In this document: positions 26,501 through 32,707 of the stretch, piece by piece
Layout of the letters: each line of letters begins with the position of its first letter
Numbering within the stretch: position 1 is the first letter of the stretch
IMG/VR virus record: IMGVR_UViG_3300042938_000029
Span: 1-37,261 of that record
Reading direction: 5' to 3' (one strand)
Length of the DNA: 37,261 nucleotides
DNA from: a virus
Notes under the pieces: generated by a model
Databases searched by the model: none
What the model saw: only the letters and a program-made list of their open reading frames with translations
What the model was told of the DNA's origin: nothing
Position numbers and translations under genes: made by a program

Positions 26501-27970
26501 AGTTGATTCTGATATTTGACCAAGTTCTTTTTCAGAAATGCTAGCAAGTTCTTCTGCTGACATTGCAGCAATATCCATTGCTCTTGCAGCCTGCCCAGAA
26601 TCCTTAGTTATGTTGGTAAACAGCGCACTCATTCTTGCATATTGAAACTTACCGAATACCTTTTCCAATACCTGTTGACGACTAAATCCATCAAGTTTAT
26701 TTATTGCCGCTCCAAACTCAGTGACGATACCCATAAGGTCGCCTTTGTTCTGGTTGATTATTCCCTTGAGATTAATTCCCATTCCAGCCAAGCCTTCAGA
26801 GGCTCTTTTAGTTGGGTTAATTAATGATGCAAGACCAGACTTCAAACCGTTTGCAGCATTCTCTGCGCTCACCCCACCTTCACGCATGGCTGTCATCATG
26901 ATTGCTAGATCTTCTACGCTACCTCCAAGACCTTGAACTACCGTAGCAACTCTTGGAATAGCCAGAGACATATCCTCCATGGTAAGAATCGTTTGGTTTT
27001 CTACTGCGTTAAGGTAATCTACAGTTTTTCCAAGATCTTCATTAGAAATATTAAATGCAGTTTGAAGAGAGATCGTTGTATCAAGTGCTTGATTGTAGTC
27101 CATTTGACCAAGTGTTGCAAATCTTAGTGTCTGTTCAGTTGCAGCCATAAGTTTTTCATTTGTTGCACCAGTTGCTGCCGCACGTCCAGACAACTTAATT
27201 GTGTCTGCCAAAGTAATTCCATATTTTGTATACTCTTTGCCTAGACCCTTAACTGCCTCAACATTAGCATTTAGTTCTTCTTTCGTTGTGTCCAAGTCTC
27301 CGTAAACTCTTTTTAAGGAAATCGTTGCCTTGTCGATTTCCATGAATGTCTTTGCTGCTATTGCTCCGAATGCAGCAAGAGGTAGACTAAATCCTACCAT
27401 CAACTGACGGCCTGCCCATTGAGTATTCTTTCCCCAGTTGAGCAGTTTTGTTGAACCATCGTCAATCATCTTATTGAAGAGCATTTGTTTTTGAGCAGCG
27501 ATTGCTGCCTTTGTGCCAAAGTCTTCCATCGCTAATGCGGTAGGCTGCAATGATAATGCTTTTTGAGATTTTCCAAGCGCAGTATATTGAGTTTGAATTC
27601 TCTTAACTCTGTCCTCTGCAACGCTCGCCATCATGTCAAATTCTTTTTTAAAGACACGACTTAGGCTTGGCATCTGTGATGCTGCATAACGAGTATACTC
27701 TCCCAAAGACAATTTGCCCTTGTCTAGGGCTTGTGAAAATCTATCAACGCTGCTTGTTACTGGAACAATTCTTGCGTTGAACATTCCACTAGCAGAAGCA
27801 GAATCCATAAGAGCCTTGTTTAAGGCAATTTGTTTTGCCGCCGCAGCCGAACTAGAGGATATTGCTGCGTTATTAAATGAATTTATTTGTGCTTGTAACG
27901 AACGTAACTGAGCAGTTGCCTGCTCTGTATTAATAAGTACGTTTATATTTGCATTTACTGGCGTGGACAT
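20510..27970 (-). CDS. Tape measure protein
   Basis: The 2486-residue protein sets tail length and is packed in the tail tube. The N-terminal part (about 180-480) matches the TP901-type tape measure core (WAGRQLMVGFSLPLAAFG, then MTAMREGGVSAENAANGLKS). Hydrophobic, probably membrane-seeking segments lie at about 540-575 and 1240-1265. A glycine-rich motif, GDKIPALLEPGETVV, occurs near 675, and a related GDSVSAMLTPGEFVM near 2380. A long coiled-coil region covers about 1945-2285. At roughly 1.5 angstrom per residue the tail would be about 370 nm. No peptidase or transglycosylase motif was confirmed. Translation starts at ATG 27970 after AAGGTG, with a promoter just upstream. Confidence 0.95.
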   Translation of the reverse strand: MSTPVNANINVLINTEQATAQLRSLQAQINSFNNAAISSSSAAAAKQIALNKALMDSASASGMFNARIVPVTSSVDRFSQALDKGKLSLGEYTRYAASQMPSLSRVFKKEFDMMASVAEDRVKRIQTQYTALGKSQKALSLQPTALAMEDFGTKAAIAAQKQMLFNKMIDDGSTKLLNWGKNTQWAGRQLMVGFSLPLAAFGAIAAKTFMEIDKATISLKRVYGDLDTTKEELNANVEAVKGLGKEYTKYGITLADTIKLSGRAAATGATNEKLMAATEQTLRFATLGQMDYNQALDTTISLQTAFNISNEDLGKTVDYLNAVENQTILTMEDMSLAIPRVATVVQGLGGSVEDLAIMMTAMREGGVSAENAANGLKSGLASLINPTKRASEGLAGMGINLKGIINQNKGDLMGIVTEFGAAINKLDGFSRQQVLEKVFGKFQYARMSALFTNITKDSGQAARAMDIAAMSAEELASISEKELGQISESTSVKFQAAMEQLKIAIAPIGEAFLKALTPVISVVTKIADAFNNLPDGVKNATALIIGLVAGIGPIILMTVGLLANGFANIVKFIQTLRRGFSRIKGDASVFDYLSNAELDAAAAAQTLEGKTSQLTSSLRLQKDAVQSLIGMYGRYTKSAGLAATALPTTLGGGGRRGRGQPPTLRMADGGVVPGSGSGDKIPALLEPGETVVTKKASQRYAPVIAAMNAGTLPGYKKGKNANVPNLVGATMPEGLEFRQDTRTTQGIELFFNRIREAAIAAGTLDDTIERTNAVLASLAAAGKRVSSSGFMAAMAQQGFAPQLPGARYNAKAAGETRTVEQQLLAERPSTGAKEYATADAASRAAGDAMEAYEEERLKQLRYEGKLKDDQLKEYKKNSDKRVKSARQVDRAHTIEIKNNEEKLIFENWQSQNWKAQSGAENQLSQIMQSSPRTQRAYLAELERSEFTEQQKQEIARKVTKGMALTEQELQLQKRILEKMLRDTQIDVSPGFRSFATGAVAAAEVRQDRFNSDSGERDAIESGRSYGRAAVTGTKKAMKINSPSEAYAEVMDDAAEGMVVGAKRSSKVAASSGKMLAQSAREAYKMEMSHLRRDMRNVGVMEAGGMTDATQQTRQLRRLEESRQKARTVELVETKRMAKLADENARLAAQSARAMLEQELAMQEQVLVSQQGGGDASGKKDIRGKIMGASMGASGIAIGLSMMDNAVGQFAQKLMPAMIALDVASTAMMLLGETTVKTALKMALVAAPWALAIAAIGLFVWNIKQSTDKQNELIAANQKYIDAALGSAGAMTAFARQTGKSTLMQQAAASFASSEGITTAQKGFAADFTQGEAGKGVVKSVGMLSGKERLSSLTAQVTQALAAGFLTAGQAKAVARQVSIELNDPMIGHAVVTSINGQLKKDGKTLRKTASEVFMGTISDTMSPQLDVVKNKILENQALVSRLKNEPRPEGATGRTWLAPMGATVSKEEGGAAFQIAATNATKYREALALLTIEKNKGTITQKEYNQLSKEASTGLSDQITAISQLNTVLGVSGKDYVGGYFKEYAKGMGMTEEQFTQLESSVESVKSSLGTIPKDFVTKLTFSVASGGLSLDELKNLDSIFKLSEGGAQYKAEFDLLINQEGMSVEDATRFYLSIYNTEDTIKKQIIMVASVYGLKAAEDLKATLIYMEGISNQNLKKELGIAIEGADAKRLAEAADYLSYLDSVPNKRDFITNLTTYITEITTTKKIGEAVLSGNDMYAIRAAQRGVTGSTPAEIAAQKAALDESKRLAIAARDAAGGAGNGDKEGDGGGGSKTKSILQQLIADTEANLKIFPGMLNKIKDKFGKKNLIPQAIIDSLGAGEDGLKNLQELLNMSKSKVKQLIADYTKTTSSQTLVNIKKAGTEKRQQINAQGILERQGFSKEDAKSLSSNAEDALLIINAAAGKTKESLKAVMTALRATLDTVDPNEKAISDLNQQIEDTNLAYKQQVQPVNEAISAKQKEIDVINDQIDAKEKLNLADSRTIRNLERQKEMIQRQIDALQRLNDTDQTRIDSIKREDELRNRISDALSHDLDIMSQQEKVIQDNYNKRVNALDEIAKVNEYIISQQKGQLGLAQALSQGDVYAAAAAQQEMLASSDQNASQQMKDSLKVGMENQVAGLTTAGGLTREQAEAQIASIKEQSYQTSLQIRDIEDAIYNRNLEMAPLKKQQYDVDVLIQGVQDTIYKRETEIIGLQDGKLANLQTELGKLNDIKAGFDDILEAQISSLELKIDDLKLLDGQKERVDKIANAWYKVKKEILDAQRLASGDLKDLGPAPKPDELESKEDYQARVDAWTKKRDAILAKRDASSNASLNSGKAAIKLATGGMATKGGAYKSPNLGINTSMSGSYKSPGAQVVGAGGGDSVSAMLTPGEFVMRRASVQKYGMPMLSRMNMGSFDMPRYNTQQPIITSVQPTSNTSNINAPVYNTYSVNVSANTNASADDIANTVMTKIKKVDSMAVRSFRGY

Positions 27971-27989
27971 TAGTTTTTCACCTTAGTAG

Positions 27990-28017
27990 ATTATATCATC
28001 TTTGTGCTTAATTCCAA
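27990..28017 (-). promoter_or_regulatory. Promoter for the tape measure and tail operon
   Basis: The minus strand has TGATATAAT with the hexamer at 27990-27995 and a TTGGAA-like -35 at 28012-28017, separated by 16 bases. It overlaps the end of the chaperone reading frame and is followed by a short leader and the tape measure ribosome binding site AAGGTG. Confidence 0.6.
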
Positions 28018-28705
28018 CTTCCTGAACCGTCTCCGATGTTGTTATAATCAAGTCCAGAGCCAATTCCAAATCCAGCCTGTGCTGCATTAACTCCTTGGAG
28101 AGATACTACGTCATTTGAGTCTGTCGCTCTACCGCCGCTAAATACTCTAGACTTAAGATCTTCCCATTCTTTTTGTCCCTTTTCTTGTTTTGAATCTCCA
28201 TCTAAATCAATTCCTTGGATTGCAGCGAAGAATTTCTTTTGTTGATATTCGTCTTCTCTTTTTGCAGATAAGCAACCTATCAACTCTGGCATGGAAAGAC
28301 TATTTTCCAAATCTTCATAGTCTTTCCATTTGCCAATAATAAAGACTTCTGATTCTATCTTGGCAAGGTCTAGATCAGACCAAGATTCCCCGCTGCTAGT
28401 GCGTTTCCCTGATCATCTAACTTAATTCCAGATGCACATTCAATTATCTTGTATACCGTTGGAAGATCTAAGTTATCTTCAAGTTCTTCACGGTTATCTG
28501 CCAATGATGGATCATATTGCTTCATTGCAATTTGTACACAATCCATAAGGAGGTTCATCGATGCATCGTTGCTCTCTAGATTTTCTCCTAAAGTTTCAAA
28601 CTTCTTCATAAATTCTCTTAAAAGAGAAATTTTTAATGGACGCATCTTGATCTTCTTGCCATCCATTAACTGTGCTTCTGTTGTTTCATAAATTGCTGTT
28701 GCCAT
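28008..28705 (-). CDS. Tail assembly chaperone, -1 frameshift fusion (G-T type)
   Basis: A programmed -1 frameshift joins residues encoded from ATG 28705 to 28403 with a second frame continuing from 28403 to the stop at 28008, giving about 232 residues. The junction is the canonical slippery heptamer GGGAAAC, in the right phase (codons GGA AAC). After the slip the frame is open through SWSDLDLAKIESEVFIIGKW and SLSMPELIGCLSAKRED, which is typical of the C-terminal part of actinophage chaperone pairs. As in lambda gpG/gpGT, the long form would bind both the tape measure and tail tube protein during assembly and is absent from the virion. The C-terminal frame has no good ATG of its own near its beginning, which supports the fusion. 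Confidence 0.88.
28370..28705 (-). CDS. Tail assembly chaperone, unshifted short form (G type)
   Basis: The 111-residue product results when ribosomes do not shift. It begins MATAIYETTEAQLMDGKKI and contains a helical domain (MRPLKISLLREFMKKFE, then MNLLMDCVQIAMKQ). The stop TAG at 28370 lies about 33 bases after the slippery site. The short form is expected to be the more abundant product, as in other long-tailed phages. An AAAGGA element precedes the ATG, and the gene has its own extended -10 promoter between it and the major tail protein terminator. Confidence 0.88.
   Translation of the reverse strand: MATAIYETTEAQLMDGKKIKMRPLKISLLREFMKKFETLGENLESNDASMNLLMDCVQIAMKQYDPSLADNREELEDNLDLPTVYKIIECASGIKLDDQGNALAAGNLGLI
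28403..28409 (-). promoter_or_regulatory. Slippery heptamer for -1 ribosomal frameshift
   Basis: On the coding strand the heptamer is GGGAAAC, read as G GGA AAC in the zero frame. This matches X XXY YYZ exactly. The new frame is open to 28008 while the zero frame stops at 28370. Confidence 0.88.
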
Positions 28706-28733
28706 TTATTTATCCTTTCTAGGTTAATGAGTA

Positions 28734-28749
28734 ATTATATCATGCATGA
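28734..28749 (-). promoter_or_regulatory. Extended -10 promoter for the tail chaperone, with palindrome
   Basis: The minus strand reads TGATATAAT (hexamer 28734-28739), directly abutted upstream by the 10-base palindrome TCATGCATGA at 28740-28749. It follows the terminator of the major tail protein gene, so it would restart transcription for the chaperones. No good -35 is visible. Confidence 0.55.
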
Positions 28750-28750
28750 C

Positions 28751-28772
28751 AAAAGCCCCGCCGAAGCGGGGC
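28751..28772 (-). terminator. Rho-independent terminator after the major tail protein
   Basis: The minus strand has GCCCCGC, a UUCG loop, GCGGGGC and then TTTT. The 7-base stem with a UUCG tetraloop and a T run is a standard terminator. It sits 27 bases after the stop at 28799, separating the highly expressed tube protein from the chaperones. Confidence 0.9.
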
Positions 28773-28798
28773 CAGTGCCTATTAAATTATATCCTTTA

Positions 28799-29473
28799 TC
28801 AGGATGTTGGTACAAGACGGTCAACGATCTTTCCGTATGAACCATTGTCTGCTGGGAGCAGACGGAATGAAACTTCAAACATTGAGGCTTCATCTCTCTT
28901 TGCAGATACTGTAACGTTTTCAATTGAAAGCGCACGGTAAGCAACGTAGATTCTTTCAATTGAACTTCCTGCTGCACAATCTCCTGTACCAGGTCCGACT
29001 GCAATAAGTCCACGCTCAACTGGGCATTCGCCAATTTCGCCTGATGTAAGTTCCATTACATCTGCGTAGTTTATTGATCCTCTTTCTAGTGGGTTGTTCC
29101 ACTTTTGATTTTCAACTAGATCGTCACTTGGAGCAGCAATTGCAACGAGAAGGTTCTCAAGTGTTGCTTCTGCAAATGCTGTATTAAGGTTAACCTGCAT
29201 TCCTTGCTTGTACAACTTTGCAACGTCAAGAAGTTGATCTACTTGAACTTCACCAAAGTCTGGTTGAAACTGAATTTCCAAACCATTCATTGTGTAACCT
29301 ACGTTACGGACAACTGTTGAGGCAGTTGTAAGTGTTTCGCGATATGTTGTCCCTGCTACGAAATTTGGTAGTATTGGACTAGCATTTGTTGGATCGAACT
29401 GAGTGGTCTTTGATACGAATAGTGCCGCTGCACCAACGATAATCTGCTTTGAATCACCACGACTATAAGCCAT
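28799..29473 (-). CDS. Major tail tube protein
   Basis: The 224-residue protein starts MAYSRGDSKQIIVGAAALFV and is a beta-rich tube protein by position (before the chaperones and tape measure) and by sequence character (EIQFQPDFGEVQVDQLLD, then FEVSFRLLPADNGSYGKI). Hundreds of copies would form the tail tube. The ATG at 29473 has GAGGTG upstream. A leader of about 50 bases separates it from a TATAAT hexamer, and a strong terminator follows, both in keeping with high separate expression. It lies downstream of the tail terminator protein gene, the standard order in long-tailed phages. Confidence 0.82.
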   Translation of the reverse strand: MAYSRGDSKQIIVGAAALFVSKTTQFDPTNASPILPNFVAGTTYRETLTTASTVVRNVGYTMNGLEIQFQPDFGEVQVDQLLDVAKLYKQGMQVNLNTAFAEATLENLLVAIAAPSDDLVENQKWNNPLERGSINYADVMELTSGEIGECPVERGLIAVGPGTGDCAAGSSIERIYVAYRALSIENVTVSAKRDEASMFEVSFRLLPADNGSYGKIVDRLVPTS

Positions 29474-29529
29474 TTTACTTCACCTCTATTTTCCTTTTAT
29501 TTTTTTACTGCGGATGTTTCCTCAGTACC

Positions 29530-29535
29530 ATTATA
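29530..29535 (-). promoter_or_regulatory. Candidate -10 box for the major tail protein
   Basis: A TATAAT hexamer on the minus strand lies in the 72-base gap before the tube protein gene. It lacks the TG of the other promoters. TTGACA occurs upstream within the end of the preceding gene, but only 13 bases away, shorter than normal spacing. The leader contains a weak imperfect hairpin (29507-29526). Confidence 0.4.
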
Positions 29536-29545
29536 CCTGCTTTTT

Positions 29546-30049
29546 TTATGTCAAAAAAGATTCTAATGGTTCAGTGAAATGATATTCAGATTGAACAATA
29601 AATTCAGTAATATAGTATGGTCTTGTGCTAAAGTTTCTATTTGTAGAAGCCTCTGATTGGAATACTCTTAAATTATGAAAATAGACTTTATATTTGTTAT
29701 TATTCTGTCTATTCCACTGATTAATGTCTTGAGCAGCATCATCCATTCTATCAAGAATATATTCAATTGCAAGCCCCCATTGCAATGATTCAATATCAGT
29801 TGCCTTTACTGCATAAAGTATATGATCCTTTTTTATTGGATAAAAAGAACTTCCCGTAGTTCTCATCATTCTGTCATAAATAATGTAAGGCTTGTTCTCC
29901 CAACTTGCTCCTGTTGCTGAATCGCTGAGTGGGAAAAATGGCAAAGTAGATCCATACCTTGCTGCAAAACTTGGTTCAATGTCTTTCATGGTATCCCATA
30001 GATATCCATTTACTGCAAGTACTGGTAGGGTTAAATCTGTTAGACTCAT
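29546..30049 (-). CDS. Tail terminator-like protein
   Basis: The 167-residue protein lies immediately before the major tail protein gene, the usual position of the tail terminator that caps the tube and joins it to the head. Segments such as LQWGLAIEYILDRMDDAAQD and a final YITEFIVQSEYHF strand fit the alpha/beta fold of lambda gpU-like proteins. Its start overlaps the previous gene by four bases (ATGA). The name rests mostly on gene order. Confidence 0.6.
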   Translation of the reverse strand: MSLTDLTLPVLAVNGYLWDTMKDIEPSFAARYGSTLPFFPLSDSATGASWENKPYIIYDRMMRTTGSSFYPIKKDHILYAVKATDIESLQWGLAIEYILDRMDDAAQDINQWNRQNNNKYKVYFHNLRVFQSEASTNRNFSTRPYYITEFIVQSEYHFTEPLESFLT

Positions 30050-30717
30050 TCAACTACCCCCTTAACATTTAAATATTCTTTTCCTGCACGAATACCCTCA
30101 TTACTACCACTTTTTGCCCCAGAAGAAAATGATGCAGTAAATTCTCTTGCTGTTGACAATTTACTTATGAGTGGCCCCAACAATCCGTTAGTAAAATAGT
30201 TTTCAAAAAAATCATTAACAGTTTCTCCAAAACTTCCAGCAACTTCATCTCCACCGGGATGATCTATATAGATTGCGTTTGTAGTGAATACTGTTTCGCC
30301 GTTATTTTCAAATGCCAATACGTCACTGTTCTTAGGCTCTATTACTACTTTAATAGAATTTTCCATAATATTTGCCTTGTCTACAAATGGTTCATTTGAT
30401 GTATTGCTTACAGATTTAGATGGAAGGAATTTTCCAGTAAAGTGAATACTTTTTCCTGAAACCATTGTGTCAAACTCAAAAAGTCTTGATGCTTGATTTC
30501 CTGACTTTCCCCATTCATACACATGGTGTAACCTTAATGGATTCATTCTTGCTTGAGCATCAATATATTTACCCAATGCAGCGGAAGTAAAATTAGCGAT
30601 TTCATTATTAAATTCTATTTTTTTCATGTCTATTCCTTTAAGAAATCCGTCAGAATATTTCACAACATTGTTCAATGTCCTGTTTAATTGCATTGCATCT
30701 ATTTTAACGTTTATCAT
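30046..30717 (-). CDS. Tail completion / neck protein
   Basis: This gene encodes 223 residues starting MINVKIDAMQLNRTLNNVV. It sits between the head closure and tail terminator genes and has the length and position of HK97 gp10-like tail completion proteins. The middle part has a beta-rich section (RLFEFDTMVSGKSIHFTGKF), and the final part is helical, with a Gly/Ser-rich stretch (ASFSSGAKSGSNEG). It overlaps both neighbours by four bases. The role is inferred. Confidence 0.6.
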   Translation of the reverse strand: MINVKIDAMQLNRTLNNVVKYSDGFLKGIDMKKIEFNNEIANFTSAALGKYIDAQARMNPLRLHHVYEWGKSGNQASRLFEFDTMVSGKSIHFTGKFLPSKSVSNTSNEPFVDKANIMENSIKVVIEPKNSDVLAFENNGETVFTTNAIYIDHPGGDEVAGSFGETVNDFFENYFTNGLLGPLISKLSTAREFTASFSSGAKSGSNEGIRAGKEYLNVKGVVE

Positions 30718-31187
30718 GTTAACAGATCACCTTGAATATCTGAACGCTCTAACTGTATTTTATAATAATCTACCTTATTAAAAGGACCAACATATGGTTG
30801 ATTTGCTTTAATCTCATATAATGTCGGCGTACCAATAAATCCACCAACAGTTTCAATAAAGAATGGTTCATCTGCTTCCAATCCTCGAATATTATTTATT
30901 AAGATATTAGACAGTGGGTAGTATTCTCCATTTGAAGATTTTCTTAAATCTTTTTCTGTTCTTCCATAAAGCATGGTTTCTAATTTAAAAAAAATATCGT
31001 TGCTAGCAGAATTGAATGTAAAGTTTTCATCATTAGATCTATCGCTAATTGAATAAATTGAACAATGCTCCGTTCTATCAAAAAACCATTCTTTTACCAT
31101 TTTTCCATAATCGTCTTGAGTCTCTATTGAATAGTAAACATCGCAATGCATTGGAAAGAATAGGTTGTAACATGGAAATAACGCCAT
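30714..31187 (-). CDS. Head closure (head-tail connector) protein
   Basis: The 157-residue protein starts MALFPCYNLFFPMHCDVYYS. It is mainly beta and has the layout of SPP1 gp16-like head closure proteins (an N-terminal strand, a barrel and a terminal strand VDYYKIQLERSD). Its ATG overlaps the stop of the adaptor gene by one base, and it is followed directly by the tail completion gene. It would seal the portal after packaging. Evidence is positional plus the fold-like pattern. Confidence 0.6.
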   Translation of the reverse strand: MALFPCYNLFFPMHCDVYYSIETQDDYGKMVKEWFFDRTEHCSIYSISDRSNDENFTFNSASNDIFFKLETMLYGRTEKDLRKSSNGEYYPLSNILINNIRGLEADEPFFIETVGGFIGTPTLYEIKANQPYVGPFNKVDYYKIQLERSDIQGDLLT

Positions 31188-32203
31188 TATAGAACCCCAA
31201 GGCGATAGATTGGCCTAACGTAGGCAGAAAGAATTTTGTCAGCAATTCTATTTCCAGTATCTTTAAATGCAAGATCATTGAACTTAATGTTAAACTGATC
31301 GCTTTTGTATTCTGAGATATATTGATTAACATAAGGAAGATTATTACACTTAATGTCATTGATAAGGAGGCTGGTAGCCTGTTTTATATCCTGCGGAATG
31401 ATAGGCCATCCCGCTTCAACTAATACTACATAGTCCCATCCAGATGGAAACATTACAGAGTTACCCCCGTAATCTGAAAATGTTTTAGTATCATACACGT
31501 CATATGCAAAGTTTGGGGAATCATTTGTGTTATAAAGGGTAAAGGAGTCTGATGCACCTCGCCTCATGTTTACAGGCTTTGACTGTGTTCTATTAAATCC
31601 AGTTGCACTAGGCATTACTACACTAATAGATGATTTATCTGGAGTTATATAATAGTCCCTTACGTTTGTCCAAGTTTCTGGGTCTGCTGGTTCTGCATCA
31701 TACACAACGATATCGTTTTCATACACTCTCACTATTCTATTAAGTCTAAATGGAACTGATAGATAATCGTTACCTAGTCCTACGGTTTCAACCGTTTCTC
31801 TTGTATACATAAATCCACCAGTTACTGAATTAATCATTGCTCTTGCAATTTCCTCATAGATTATTGCGTTTGCTATATCTTCTGGAGTTTCGGCAATGCT
31901 TAATGGATTTATATATGGACGCATAATTGTAATTGTATCTACCCACACTAAATCTCCACGCAAGATTGTTGTTTCTGGTGTCATTGACAGATTATAATAA
32001 ATTTCTCCACGATATTCATCATCATACCTAGAGAAATAATTAGGTAGATCTATGGAGATGACTCCGCTTGAATTGCTAGGGCTTCTAATCTCTACAAGAT
32101 CTTCTGCGTAATCGTCAAGAATGCACAGCACATATTCTGTATTTACTTCAAATCCAGACTGAGTAAATGTAAGCGGGAACGGTTGCGTTCTTGCAATTTC
32201 CAT
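31187..32203 (-). CDS. Head-tail adaptor protein
   Basis: The 338-residue protein has an N-terminal beta domain (1-100), a helical segment PEDIANAIIYEEIARAMINS at about 106-125, and then a beta-rich part with YYITPDKSSISVVMP. A terminal helical region (DIKQATSLLINDIKCNNL to ILSAYVRPIYRLGVL) follows. The helix-rich parts look like an adaptor (SPP1 gp15 or HK97 gp6 type) that sits under the portal ring. The extra beta domains make it much longer than the simple adaptors and are common in actinophages. It begins four bases after the small gene at 32207. Confidence 0.65.
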   Translation of the reverse strand: MEIARTQPFPLTFTQSGFEVNTEYVLCILDDYAEDLVEIRSPSNSSGVISIDLPNYFSRYDDEYRGEIYYNLSMTPETTILRGDLVWVDTITIMRPYINPLSIAETPEDIANAIIYEEIARAMINSVTGGFMYTRETVETVGLGNDYLSVPFRLNRIVRVYENDIVVYDAEPADPETWTNVRDYYITPDKSSISVVMPSATGFNRTQSKPVNMRRGASDSFTLYNTNDSPNFAYDVYDTKTFSDYGGNSVMFPSGWDYVVLVEAGWPIIPQDIKQATSLLINDIKCNNLPYVNQYISEYKSDQFNIKFNDLAFKDTGNRIADKILSAYVRPIYRLGVL

Positions 32204-32206
32204 AAA

Positions 32207-32620
32207 TTACTTACCGAAATATGTTGCTACTTCTTCAGGGGTAGCCTTTCGGATACCATCCCTAGAAAGCCACTTTTCGGATGCCCCCTCTGTTACAATA
32301 TTATAGCCTTTGCTTACCGCTCCAACATCTGACCAACGAATGTTTTTGTTTGACCAAAGTGCAATCTTTTCTGAAACATTTTTTGGCTCTTCTTTTTCTT
32401 CTATAATAATCTTTGCAAGTGCTCTATCGGCAGCGTTTGATCCAAGAACACTCTCGGAATTTTTTTGCATATTTGAGGATTTTGATGTTTTCTTTTTTGC
32501 TGGTCCAGTAATAACTTTTTGATTGTCATCGTTAATAACTTCTTTTACCCTTACACTTTCAAAATTTAAATCTTCTTTAGTTTTTGGCATTTCTTTTGTC
32601 AAGCCTACTGATTCCATCAT
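32207..32620 (-). CDS. Small conserved head-region protein
   Basis: The 137-residue protein has a lysine- and glutamate-rich, probably disordered, N-terminal half with a basic patch (GPAKKKTSKSS). A conserved C-terminal domain follows (ALWSNKNIRWSDVGAVSKGY, then WLSRDGIRKATPEEVATYFG). Similar C-terminal domains follow the major capsid gene in many actinophages, where they may be head decoration or connector factors; none has a role I can cite with certainty. The ATG at 32620 has a strong AGGAGAGG ribosome binding site, and two overlapping TATAAT boxes lie upstream after the capsid hairpin. Confidence 0.65.
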   Translation of the reverse strand: MMESVGLTKEMPKTKEDLNFESVRVKEVINDDNQKVITGPAKKKTSKSSNMQKNSESVLGSNAADRALAKIIIEEKEEPKNVSEKIALWSNKNIRWSDVGAVSKGYNIVTEGASEKWLSRDGIRKATPEEVATYFGK

Positions 32621-32642
32621 GTAACACCTCTCCTTTATATTA

Positions 32643-32656
32643 ATTATATCATTATA
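32643..32656 (-). promoter_or_regulatory. Tandem -10 boxes after the capsid gene
   Basis: The minus strand reads TATAATGATATAAT, two -10 hexamers at 32651-32656 and 32643-32648. The second has the TGn extension. They lie between the capsid 3' hairpin and the ribosome binding site of the gene at 32620, and would start transcription of the neck gene block. Confidence 0.55.
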
Positions 32657-32695
32657 TGGTTAAGGGGAGGGACCGAAGCCCCTCCCCAAACCATA
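32655..32695 (-). terminator. Long hairpin after the major capsid protein gene
   Basis: A 10-pair stem at 32664-32687 (one G-U pair) with a UUCG loop is extended by a 7-pair outer arm (32655-32661 with 32689-32695) after a small bulge. It starts 12 bases after the capsid stop. The T run after it on the minus strand is poor, so it may act as a weak terminator or protect the 3' end of the capsid mRNA. Confidence 0.7.
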
Positions 32696-32707
32696 ACACA
32701 TCTTGCA

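Noticed and set aside
28008-28310. Independent gene starting at a TTG (28310)
   Set aside because: The frame is open upstream to the slippery site and the conserved chaperone sequence begins well before 28310; no ribosome binding site was seen.
28387-28398. GGGGAAT as an alternative frameshift site
   Set aside because: A-site re-pairing would be poor (AAT to GAA), and a perfect GGGAAAC in the correct phase lies just upstream.
28735-29034. Second minus-strand frame within the major tail protein gene and terminator
   Set aside because: It runs through the terminator hairpin and overlaps the tube protein in another frame; no homology-like pattern.
29530-29556. TTGACA/TATAAT as a full sigma70 promoter before the major tail protein
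   Set aside because: The spacer is only 13 bases and TTGACA lies in the end of the preceding coding sequence, so only the -10 was kept as a candidate.
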